Below, piece after piece: positions 1 through 5,456 of a stretch of 8,139 nucleotides of DNA. This DNA is from Euryarchaeota archaeon UBA623. Its GTDB lineage: Archaea; Thermoplasmatota; Poseidoniia; Poseidoniales; Thalassarchaeaceae. The DNA lies in assembly GCA_002505325.1 (NCBI GenBank), contig DAUV01000007.1, positions 1-8,139 of the forward strand. The letters run 5' to 3'. Below the pieces are notes generated by a model that was not told where the DNA came from, ran no database searches, and saw only the letters and a program-made list of their open reading frames with translations. Position numbers and translations under genes: made by a program. The stretch's first letter is position 1, and every line of letters starts with the position of its first letter.

Positions 1-6
1 GTTGCC

Positions 7-324
7 TCAGGCTTTGCGGAAGGCAGAGAATACTACATCGGCAGCCGACTTGCGGTTCTTCTTCCCGTTGGCTGCGACTTTTTCCAATTGAGAATCGCCC
101 TCAGAGGCAACTTTAGCCGCCTCCTTCGCAGAAGAAGAGCGCGCTTCACTAATTATCGAAGCGGCTTCATCGTCGGCACTTTGTCGACCTGTGCTCGATG
201 ACTCAGACGCCTTGACGCGGGCGTTTGAGATGGTCTCGCTTGCCTTAGTTGCAGCATCTGCACGGATTCTCTCTGCTTCGCTCTCTGAGTCTTTGATGGT
301 TCGGAGTACTTCTGCTCGCCCCAT
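7..324 (-). CDS. ahaH: A/V-type ATP synthase peripheral-stalk subunit H
   Basis: Subunit H is a long helical protein that pairs with subunit E to form the peripheral stalk joining the soluble A1/V1 head to the membrane sector. The 105-residue product is almost entirely Ala, Ser, Glu, Lys and Arg. It has a family-like opening (MGRAEVLRTIKDSESEAERI) and heptad-like coiled coil to about residue 85, then a basic tail ending in FRKA. Length matches archaeal AhaH (about 100-110 residues). There is no signal peptide or membrane segment. An upstream in-frame extension exists, but I chose the ATG at 324 because an AGGTGA Shine-Dalgarno lies 4 bases before it and the family sequence begins there. H is usually first in archaeal ATPase operons, so the other subunits probably lie left of the window. 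Low sequence complexity means identification rests on pattern, length and start rather than catalytic motifs. Confidence 0.8.
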   Translation of the reverse strand: MGRAEVLRTIKDSESEAERIRADAATKASETISNARVKASESSSTGRQSADDEAASIISEARSSSAKEAAKVASEGDSQLEKVAANGKKNRKSAADVVFSAFRKA

Positions 325-326
325 AG

Positions 327-343
327 TGTCACCTTCGGTGACA
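327..343. promoter_or_regulatory. Perfect 17-bp dyad, candidate operator in divergent promoter
   Basis: TGTCACC-TTC-GGTGACA is a perfect 7-bp inverted repeat around a 3-base centre. It lies 2 bases upstream of the subunit H start codon and inside the divergent promoter region shared with the methyltransferase. The size and symmetry suit a dimeric helix-turn-helix repressor. Alternatively, as RNA it would hide the subunit H Shine-Dalgarno. With a TATA-like element near 361-367, the predicted transcript start (about 339) would cut the hairpin, which favours a DNA operator. The symmetry is seen; the function is inferred. Confidence 0.45.
329..334 (-). promoter_or_regulatory. Shine-Dalgarno site of subunit H
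   Basis: AGGTGA on the minus strand, 4 bases before the ATG at 324. It decides the start against the longer in-frame extension. The site lies inside one arm of the dyad at 327-343, so it would be paired if that hairpin formed in the mRNA. Confidence 0.6.
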
Positions 344-360
344 TGCGTGAATGTCGAACA

Positions 361-367
361 GTATATC
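361..367 (-). promoter_or_regulatory. Possible TATA box for subunit H
   Basis: GATATAC on the minus strand, 37 bases before the ATG. An archaeal promoter with a start about 25 bases downstream of TATA would give a leader of about 15 bases that still carries the Shine-Dalgarno. No strong BRE is obvious. Confidence 0.35.
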
Positions 368-400
368 ACCTTGACCTTCCCCTTCCTTCGACTTACTGGA

Positions 401-408
401 GCATATCT
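401..408 (+). promoter_or_regulatory. Possible TATA box for the methyltransferase
   Basis: GCATATCT lies about 40 bases before the GTG at 448. Transcription starting about 25 bases downstream would give a leader of roughly 18 bases including the GGAGGG ribosome site. The element is weak and supported by spacing only. Confidence 0.3.
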
Positions 409-435
409 GCGGGATTCAACCAAATACAGGAGGCT

Positions 436-441
436 GGAGGG
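436..441 (+). promoter_or_regulatory. Shine-Dalgarno site of the methyltransferase
   Basis: GGAGGG lies 6 bases before the GTG at 448. It is one of the strongest ribosome sites in the window and sets the start there rather than at the GTG near 343, whose extra 35 residues would run through the divergent promoter. Confidence 0.65.
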
Positions 442-447
442 CAAGGC

Positions 448-1158
448 GTGGATACCGAGAAGATCGGTGCCGAGGAGTGGAGTGAACTCCAGCGCAATCT
501 TGAGGAAAGTATTCCAGTGTATGACAGGATTAACAGATTCGCCACCTTGGGGCAAGTCTCCAGATGGCGCAAGATGGTTAGGGATAGGCTCCCCCAGGAT
601 GGTCGTATCCTTGAGGTCGGATGTGGACCGGGGAGTTTCGCAGAGGATGTTGTTGGTAGGACTCTAGTGTGCCTAGACCCAATTCCTGAGATGCTCAGAG
701 TTGCCGAGGCCCGTGTCGGCCCTAAGAGGGCTGCTAGAGGAGATTCGGCGGTCGAGTTCGTAGAGGGGACGGCAGAGGAATTGCCTTTCGATGCTGGTTC
801 GTTCGACGCGGTTTGCTCACTGTTCTCATTCAGAGACTGGTACGACAAGCGCGCGGGTCTAGCGGAGGTTCTGAGAGTGCTCAGGCCCGGCGGTACCCTA
901 GTGATAGTGGACCCTGCTAAGATGAATAGACTCCACGGTGTCTTTGGATGGCTCTGGATGAGAATCTGGGTCGGAGCATACGCTAGACTGATTTTCAGGA
1001 GAGGTGACCATCCTTGGAGGTGGTTAGCGAAGACATACTCCAGTTTCGGAACTACAAGAGATTACGTCAAGATGCTCGAAGAGACTGGCTTTGTCGAAGT
1101 TCGTGCAAAGGTGGTGTTTCCCGGTATGGCCACCATATGGCAAGCGTCCTCGCCTTAA
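448..1158 (+). CDS. UbiE/MenG-like SAM-dependent C-methyltransferase
   Basis: A 236-residue class I methyltransferase. The SAM-binding motif I is EVGCGPGS at residues 56-63, the acidic residue at the end of strand 2 is D77 (LVCLDP), and motif III is RVLRPGG at 143-149. Features specific to the UbiE (quinone C-methyltransferase) family are the N-terminal YDRINRFATLG segment followed by a conserved W40, the AEELPF loop at 109-114, and FSFRDWYDKRAGL before motif III, which parallels the family's GLRN-D-AL segment. The C-terminal part (about 187-215) also follows UbiE spacing. Ubiquinone and menaquinone methylation are the known family roles; use of a prenylated quinone here is inferred from the adjacent prenyl synthase and reductase. 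Start is GTG 448 with a strong ribosome site. The stop shares TTAA with the convergent reductase. It could instead be a generic class I methyltransferase acting on another lipid. Confidence 0.75.
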   Translation: MDTEKIGAEEWSELQRNLEESIPVYDRINRFATLGQVSRWRKMVRDRLPQDGRILEVGCGPGSFAEDVVGRTLVCLDPIPEMLRVAEARVGPKRAARGDSAVEFVEGTAEELPFDAGSFDAVCSLFSFRDWYDKRAGLAEVLRVLRPGGTLVIVDPAKMNRLHGVFGWLWMRIWVGAYARLIFRRGDHPWRWLAKTYSSFGTTRDYVKMLEETGFVEVRAKVVFPGMATIWQASSP

Positions 1159-2252
1159 CCTAACAGAGGACGGCAAGTCACTGCACGCCAGATGAAAGGT
1201 TTGGTCAATCTATTGAAGGTCAGATTTAGCAACCAGTCAGGTGAGCGGAACAGCAGACTTCCAAGCCTGAATGCCCGCTTTGAATTGCGCATCACCTTGC
1301 CCATCTGGGCCTCCCATCGCACCTCATACTCACTAAGCGGGGTGCCGTCGCGCAAGTGCTCTGCAACGACCTGCCCAGCGATGCGTCCGCCAATCATCGC
1401 GATTGTAATACCAGCACCATTTGAAGGGAGAACCATTCCGGCTGCGTCTCCGACGAGCAGATGTTTGCCCTTGACAAAAGAGTCGATAGAGCCTGACATT
1501 GGCAAAGAGCCAGCTCCCCTGAATTCGATTCTCCCCTCGTATCTCGAGACGAATTCTTCCGAGTACTCATTCAGGCTCTTCCCACGGGCCAGAGACGTCT
1601 GGATTCCAAGACCTATGTTGGCACCTCCCTGCTTAGGAAACTTCCAGGCATAACCGCCAGGCGCCATAGAGCCGAAGTGGAGTTCTAGAGCGTCTTCGAA
1701 CTCTCCAGACATGAGGACGAACTTGACTGGAATGACGAGTGAATCGACCTCCCACTCGGACTTGCGCAATGGGTCATTGTGACCACCGGCTCCGATAACT
1801 ACCCTAGCAGTGTACTCCGATCCGTCCCTGAGACGTACTGTCTCGCCGTCCACACTCTCGACCCTGTTGCCGACCAAGTACTGTGCGCCCTTTGACTCAG
1901 CGAGTTCGACTAAGGCCTCGTCGTGGGCGACCCGATTCAGCATCATGCCCTCGAAATCATAGCACAGTGGCTTGCCCGAAGGTGGAACTAGCCTCATCTC
2001 ACTGGTGTGCATAGAGACTGCTGAATCAGGAGTCCTCAGGAGGTCATCGATCTCAGGAACGTCGGGACATAGCCTACGCATCTCATCGTTGCTGGGAACC
2101 AGCTCACCGCACTGTAGCGGCGAGCCAATCGAATCTCTACCATCTATGACCAGCACGTCAGCCCCTCCTTCAGCGATATAGCGAGCCGTGGTGCTTCCCG
2201 CTGGGCCCCCTCCAATCACTATGGCGTCCCAGTCTGTGCGAGGTAGTTGCAT
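1155..2252 (-). CDS. Geranylgeranyl reductase family FAD-dependent oxidoreductase
   Basis: A 365-residue flavoprotein that probably saturates prenyl chains, either on archaeal (di)geranylgeranylglycerol lipids or on a quinone tail. Seen in order: the N-terminal Rossmann FAD motif GGGPAGS (residues 14-20); acidic D37 at the end of the second strand; the family PLQCGE motif with Cys48; a second FAD contact at VVIGAGG (151-157); the diagnostic YAWKFPK (201-207) followed by GLG at 214-216, which fits the YxWxFPx7-8GxG substrate signature of this family; and the FAD-binding LLVGDAAG (265-272). Length is normal for archaeal geranylgeranyl reductases. The ATG at 2252 comes 4 bases after the stop of the isoprenyl diphosphate synthase, so the two form an operon. 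Family assignment is strong. The exact substrate cannot be read from the sequence. Confidence 0.88.
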   Translation of the reverse strand: MQLPRTDWDAIVIGGGPAGSTTARYIAEGGADVLVIDGRDSIGSPLQCGELVPSNDEMRRLCPDVPEIDDLLRTPDSAVSMHTSEMRLVPPSGKPLCYDFEGMMLNRVAHDEALVELAESKGAQYLVGNRVESVDGETVRLRDGSEYTARVVIGAGGHNDPLRKSEWEVDSLVIPVKFVLMSGEFEDALELHFGSMAPGGYAWKFPKQGGANIGLGIQTSLARGKSLNEYSEEFVSRYEGRIEFRGAGSLPMSGSIDSFVKGKHLLVGDAAGMVLPSNGAGITIAMIGGRIAGQVVAEHLRDGTPLSEYEVRWEAQMGKVMRNSKRAFRLGSLLFRSPDWLLNLTFNRLTKPFIWRAVTCRPLLG

Positions 2253-2256
2253 GGGC

Positions 2257-3237
2257 TCAGTTCCGGCGCGATTCGGAGATTCTTACTAACTCGAACATCA
2301 TGTCGCGTGCTTCGGTTCTAGGCAGAGTTTCAAGCGCTTCCATGGCGCGCTCGACGTGATTCTCGATGAGCTGTTTGACGTAATCCAAAGACTCTGCTGA
2401 ATCAAGCAACTCAATCAGCTCTTCCCACCGCTCGTCGCTGAAGTTCTGAAGGACGTCGGCCAGCCGCTCGCGCTCGACTCCGTGCAGCATGGTCAGAGCA
2501 TGGATGATAGGTAGGGTCATTTTGCCGTCGTGGACATCAGCCCCTCTCGGCTTACCCATAGAGGGTTCTCCGGTTAGATCCAACAGGTCATCGACCATCT
2601 GGAAGGCTCTGCCGAACTCCATGCCAAATAGTTCCAACGCAGTGACTGTAGCCTCGGGAGCTTTTGCTATTACCGCTGCACCCCAGCATCCCGAAGCGAA
2701 GGGAAAGGCGGTCTTGCCATCGACAATGGCGTAGTAATCCTCTGGAGTGGTGGCGAGGTTGCCTATGTGCTCGAGCTGCTTCAGTTCACCATTGGCAATA
2801 CGCCCGCAGGATTCAGCGATGCGTTCCACCACTCGGTCATCGTGGCGCCCCCCTAAACCGAACCCCAGTGCGAACAAGTAGTCGCCAGCGATGATGGCCT
2901 GAGGTAGTCCGATGGAAGTATGCAGGGTCGGCTTGCCGCGCCGAACCTTAGACTGGTCGTAGATGTCATCATGAACGAGAGTTGCTGTGTGGATTATCTC
3001 CGCAGCCATTGCTAGATTCATGACCTTGGAGGTGTCATCGCCACCAGCGGCCTCGAAGGCAAGGTGGGCGATGATGGGGCGGTACCTCTTTCCTCCTGCT
3101 AACAGGATGTCGCTAGCCAGTTTCATCGCCGGGGCCTCTGAGCCGGCCATGCGCAGCTGCACGAATTCCTCGAGTGCTTCCTCGATTGCATCTCTGCGAC
3201 TATCGAGATTTGCGCTGATTGGGGCCATTGAGACCAT
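2257..3237 (-). CDS. Trans-isoprenyl diphosphate synthase (GGPP or longer-chain)
   Basis: This 326-residue enzyme condenses isopentenyl diphosphate onto an allylic diphosphate to build linear all-trans prenyl chains. Catalytic motifs are intact: GGKRYRP (48-54) binds diphosphate; the first Asp-rich motif is DDIYD (90-94), followed by RRGKPT (99-104); GKTA is at 174-177; and the second Asp-rich motif is DDLLD (216-220). The residue five before the first motif is Ala85 (IIHTATLVHDD). Known FPP and archaeal GGPP synthases carry an aromatic residue there, while IspB-type long-chain enzymes carry a small one, so the product may exceed C20. The start is ATG 3237, with an AAGGTC ribosome site 7 bases upstream; a second ATG at 3228 is possible. 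It is first in an operon with the downstream reductase and divergent from the HemC-like gene. Family is near certain; chain length is inferred. Confidence 0.9.
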   Translation of the reverse strand: MVSMAPISANLDSRRDAIEEALEEFVQLRMAGSEAPAMKLASDILLAGGKRYRPIIAHLAFEAAGGDDTSKVMNLAMAAEIIHTATLVHDDIYDQSKVRRGKPTLHTSIGLPQAIIAGDYLFALGFGLGGRHDDRVVERIAESCGRIANGELKQLEHIGNLATTPEDYYAIVDGKTAFPFASGCWGAAVIAKAPEATVTALELFGMEFGRAFQMVDDLLDLTGEPSMGKPRGADVHDGKMTLPIIHALTMLHGVERERLADVLQNFSDERWEELIELLDSAESLDYVKQLIENHVERAMEALETLPRTEARDMMFELVRISESRRN

Positions 3238-3321
3238 GTGATTCGACCTTTCTTGGCGGGGGTCGCCTTATCAACAGGAGTGTGCGCCGACCAGACGGGT
3301 ACGATGCGTGCCCCCTCCCCC

Positions 3322-3327
3322 GAGGTG
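3322..3327 (+). promoter_or_regulatory. Shine-Dalgarno site of the HemC-like gene
   Basis: GAGGTG lies 4 bases before ATG 3332 and 7 before ATG 3335. It falls inside the longer reading frame that begins at GTG 3308, arguing that translation starts at one of the two tandem ATGs. Confidence 0.55.
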
Positions 3328-3331
3328 GACG

Positions 3332-4402
3332 ATGATGGACGAACTGACACTCGCTACCATTGATTCACCAGACTGCCCCGTATCCGAACACATTGCGATA
3401 CTTTCAGCCTCCGGAGACGCTCCTGAAATCTCCATAGAAAGCCGCGCAATAAGCGGCTTCTCAGAGGGGCTGAAACTGCTCGGAGACGGAGAGTTCGATA
3501 TGGTCGCAATGCCTGCTAGACTGCTCCACGGAAGGCAGTCGGAGATGCTGGCAGCCGGTTGTGAGGTAGTCGGTGCGAGATCTCCTCGGCGCCCCAACCT
3601 TGTCCTTGTCTCCGAGAACAAGATCAACTACCAGCCGAAGTCAGCCATCATACTGTCCGACTCCAAGATGGTTCGCAGACAACTCCGACGGGCCCGTAGG
3701 GGCATCAGAATCCTCGGACCCATGGCTTTCGCTGCGATAATCGGCCTCGATGAACCTCCGAGTAATCCGGTCCCCCTAGTAGAATGGATGGAGGAGCTGA
3801 GACGAAGCGACGAAATTGACGGTTACATCACCTCGAGGGCAATCTATGACGAGCTTGACATAAGCGGCCGCAGACACGCCCTACTACCTGACCCCAAAGA
3901 CCGGGGTGGCGTCCATTTCCTGCCTCTTCCCTACGCCGATCTGGTGATTCTGGTAGCCAGAAGAAGATTTCCAATCAGCATCTCGGAGCAAATTAGTGAG
4001 CCAGAGGGTAACACCTCTTGGCGAGTCCAAGATCTGATGATATCGGGACTGAGTGAGGAAATGCTGGAACGAACTGGAATTCTAGTGAGACATCGCCATG
4101 TCCGCTCTCTGATGAAGCAAGCAGAGGAGCATAAGGATCTCACTCTCGAGCAGTCGTGTCACGATACTGAGGGAGAGGTCCTCGGTGACGACTTGCATGT
4201 CGAAATTCGACTGGAGATTGTCTCCAAAAATGGCCACAGAACGTTGGGTCTTGACCGAATAGTCAAACATGACAATTTTGAGCACGCCACGATTTCACTG
4301 CTGCGGGACTGGGAGATGTTGGTACGGGAAGCATCCAGAGAGGTTCCGAAGGACTTCTACACGGACATCGATGCTCCCGCATACATCGACCTATCCGAGT
4401 AG
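3332..4402 (+). CDS. Divergent hydroxymethylbilane synthase (HemC)-like protein
   Basis: A 356-residue soluble protein that I align by eye with porphobilinogen deaminase, the tetrapyrrole enzyme with a type II periplasmic-binding-protein fold. Correspondences to E. coli HemC: the N-terminal strand LATIDSP with IATRQSP; FSEGL..GDGEFDMVA (43-59) with the FVKEL..ADIAV region; SKMVRRQLRRARRGIRI (111-127) with SSLRRQ..ERRPDLII, retaining both arginines (R115, R116); DGYITSRAIYDELDI (163-177) with the DAIILAVAGLKRLGL segment; LPLPYADLVILVARR (197-211) with the LPAVGQGAVGIE strand; and LEQSC (Cys276) with LEGGC, where Cys242 holds the dipyrromethane cofactor. Catalytic Lys83-Asp84 appears replaced (Arg63-Leu64) and Arg11 is lost, so normal activity is doubtful. 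It is longer than typical HemC (about 310). An MqnA/MqnD-type menaquinone enzyme shares the fold and is an alternative. The start may also be ATG 3335. Confidence 0.55.
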   Translation: MMDELTLATIDSPDCPVSEHIAILSASGDAPEISIESRAISGFSEGLKLLGDGEFDMVAMPARLLHGRQSEMLAAGCEVVGARSPRRPNLVLVSENKINYQPKSAIILSDSKMVRRQLRRARRGIRILGPMAFAAIIGLDEPPSNPVPLVEWMEELRRSDEIDGYITSRAIYDELDISGRRHALLPDPKDRGGVHFLPLPYADLVILVARRRFPISISEQISEPEGNTSWRVQDLMISGLSEEMLERTGILVRHRHVRSLMKQAEEHKDLTLEQSCHDTEGEVLGDDLHVEIRLEIVSKNGHRTLGLDRIVKHDNFEHATISLLRDWEMLVREASREVPKDFYTDIDAPAYIDLSE

Positions 4403-4435
4403 TGGCCAGATGCATTTCACTCTAAACTGCCTTCC

Positions 4436-4452
4436 CAGCACCTAGGGTGCTG
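4436..4452. promoter_or_regulatory. Perfect 7-3-7 hairpin or dyad between genes
   Basis: CAGCACC-TAG-GGTGCTG is a perfect inverted repeat 33 bases after the HemC-like stop and upstream of the SAP gene. There is no following T-tract, so it does not look like a typical archaeal or intrinsic terminator. An operator or an RNA stem upstream of the SAP gene is equally possible. It has the same arm and centre sizes as the dyad at 327-343 but a different sequence. Confidence 0.4.
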
Positions 4453-4504
4453 CGTAAGCGATATGACCATTGGATGCTCGAGGGGCCCGAGAGGGTACTG
4501 CTTT

Positions 4505-4510
4505 GGAGAT
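4505..4510 (+). promoter_or_regulatory. Shine-Dalgarno site favouring the GTG start of the SAP gene
   Basis: GGAGAT lies 7 bases before GTG 4518. A competing GAGGGT at 4491-4496 precedes TTG 4503 by 6 bases, so this start is a preference rather than a proof. Confidence 0.4.
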
Positions 4511-4517
4511 TGACAGA

Positions 4518-5456
4518 GTGCTGTTAGACGCCCTATACAGGGGACGTCTTGTCGAGTTGCGAGAAAGGGCTGAAGAAGCAGGCCTGAGCAAGAGTGGTTC
4601 GGTCGAAGTACTGCGTGCTAGGCTGATTCGCAACCAAATCCTCAGTGAGTCTGATCTGTCTTGGGAAGGCATCCAATCAATGTCTCACAAGGAGATAGGT
4701 GGTGTGCTGAAACTGTTCGGAATTAAATCATCTGGCTCTCACAAAGAGAGACGTCAGAGGCTGTGGATGCATCTGAACTTCGACTCACGTAGACTCACTG
4801 TAGAACGTCTGGCCGAGATGGAGCGGGACGAGTTGCACGAGCTTTGTCAGAGATTGGAGTTGCCGCTTACGGGAAACCGAACTGTGCTGATGGGGCACGT
4901 GGCAGGAGTACTGACCAGCCAGTCTAATGGATGGGGTAGAATCAAGCGCAGCCTATGGCGAACGGGAATACCCGATGCATCTGATGTTGAGGTGATTGAA
5001 GAGGAGTCTGTTGAGCTTGAAGAGGAGGTGGTTGAACTTGAGGAGTCGGAGTTTGAAGCACCTTCACCTAATGCAGTTCTCGAGGACGCCGGCGACGCAC
5101 TGGTCCATGAGCTCGACAAGGCCGAGCCTTCGATACAAGGCGCCCTGCTGACCATCCGAGCTAGAGTGGAGGACCTCGAGAGGATGGTCGGGACAATCCT
5201 CAGGGGCCACGGAGGAAGATGGGGGGGTGATGAGGAAGCACTCCTCATCAGACTCGCAGAGCGCAGAGGTTGGCCATTGGAGCAAGAGGAGGTGCGTAGA
5301 AGAGTGATTGGCGTAGCCACCAACATCGCTGAAATAAAGGGTGCTGAGATAGGCAATGGCCCCAGACAAAGGATCGATTCCGCGGCGACGCTGGAGCGAG
5401 TCAGGGAGAGAATGCGATACGCAGAGACGCTGATCTCTGAGCCCAATGAGGAGTAA
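4518..5456 (+). CDS. Tandem SAP-motif protein, putative DNA-binding
   Basis: A 312-residue protein I recognise only by its N-terminal half. Three consecutive SAP-like helix-extended loop-helix units are visible: residues 8-38 (LVELRERAEEAGLSKSGSVE core), 54-86 (IGGVLKLFGIKSSGSHKERR core) and 98-131 (DELHELCQRLELPLTGNRTV core). Each has the leucine, turn, Gly and basic-helix pattern of SAP domains, which in known proteins bind DNA. A very acidic linker follows (156-179, two VELEE units), then a predicted helical C-terminal domain (about 205-306) of unknown family. No catalytic motif, signal peptide or membrane helix is seen. Start is uncertain: GTG 4518 has GGAGAT 7 bases upstream; TTG 4503 has GAGGGT 6 bases upstream; TTG 4470 is the longest option but lacks a ribosome site. 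The stop abuts the convergent RPA operon with no gap, suggesting but not proving a role in single-stranded DNA metabolism. Confidence 0.7.
   Translation: MLLDALYRGRLVELRERAEEAGLSKSGSVEVLRARLIRNQILSESDLSWEGIQSMSHKEIGGVLKLFGIKSSGSHKERRQRLWMHLNFDSRRLTVERLAEMERDELHELCQRLELPLTGNRTVLMGHVAGVLTSQSNGWGRIKRSLWRTGIPDASDVEVIEEESVELEEEVVELEESEFEAPSPNAVLEDAGDALVHELDKAEPSIQGALLTIRARVEDLERMVGTILRGHGGRWGGDEEALLIRLAERRGWPLEQEEVRRRVIGVATNIAEIKGAEIGNGPRQRIDSAATLERVRERMRYAETLISEPNEE
5010..5045 (+). repeat. Short in-frame direct repeat in acidic linker
   Basis: Two copies of GTTGARCTTGARGAG (5010-5024 and 5031-5045), spaced by 21 bases or seven codons, encode VELEE twice in the acidic linker of the SAP protein. 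This looks like local duplication of a disordered segment. Confidence 0.5.

Noticed and set aside
343..447. Upstream extension of the methyltransferase from GTG 343
   Set aside because: It runs through the dyad and divergent promoter region, and family similarity begins well downstream. GTG 448 has a strong ribosome site.
325..555. N-terminal extension of the ATPase subunit H frame up to about 555
   Set aside because: The extra residues are unlike the family, overlap the divergent methyltransferase, and pass through the promoter. A good ribosome site points to ATG 324.
191..848. Overlapping open frames on both strands (plus 191-667, minus 393-848)
   Set aside because: They are frame shadows of the ATPase and methyltransferase genes, with Ser/Arg-rich translations, no recognisable motifs and no credible ribosome sites.
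3439..3459. Inverted repeat AAGCCGC/GCGGCTT with 7-base loop
   Set aside because: It lies fully within the HemC-like coding region away from any start, and one such match is expected by chance.
4463..4513. Short leader frames upstream of the SAP gene (ATG 4463, 16 residues; ATG 4474, 17 residues)
   Set aside because: There is no ribosome site before either ATG and no attenuator-like residue run. Interesting only because the first ends 4 bases before GTG 4518.
4403..4517. Possible intrinsic terminator after the HemC-like gene
   Set aside because: The hairpin at 4436-4452 lacks a T-tract, so I list it as a dyad of unknown role instead.
4847..5446. 199-residue minus-strand frame opposite the SAP gene
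   Set aside because: It is serine-rich because it is antisense to Glu/Leu-rich coding sequence. No family features; the opposite strand has clear SAP units.
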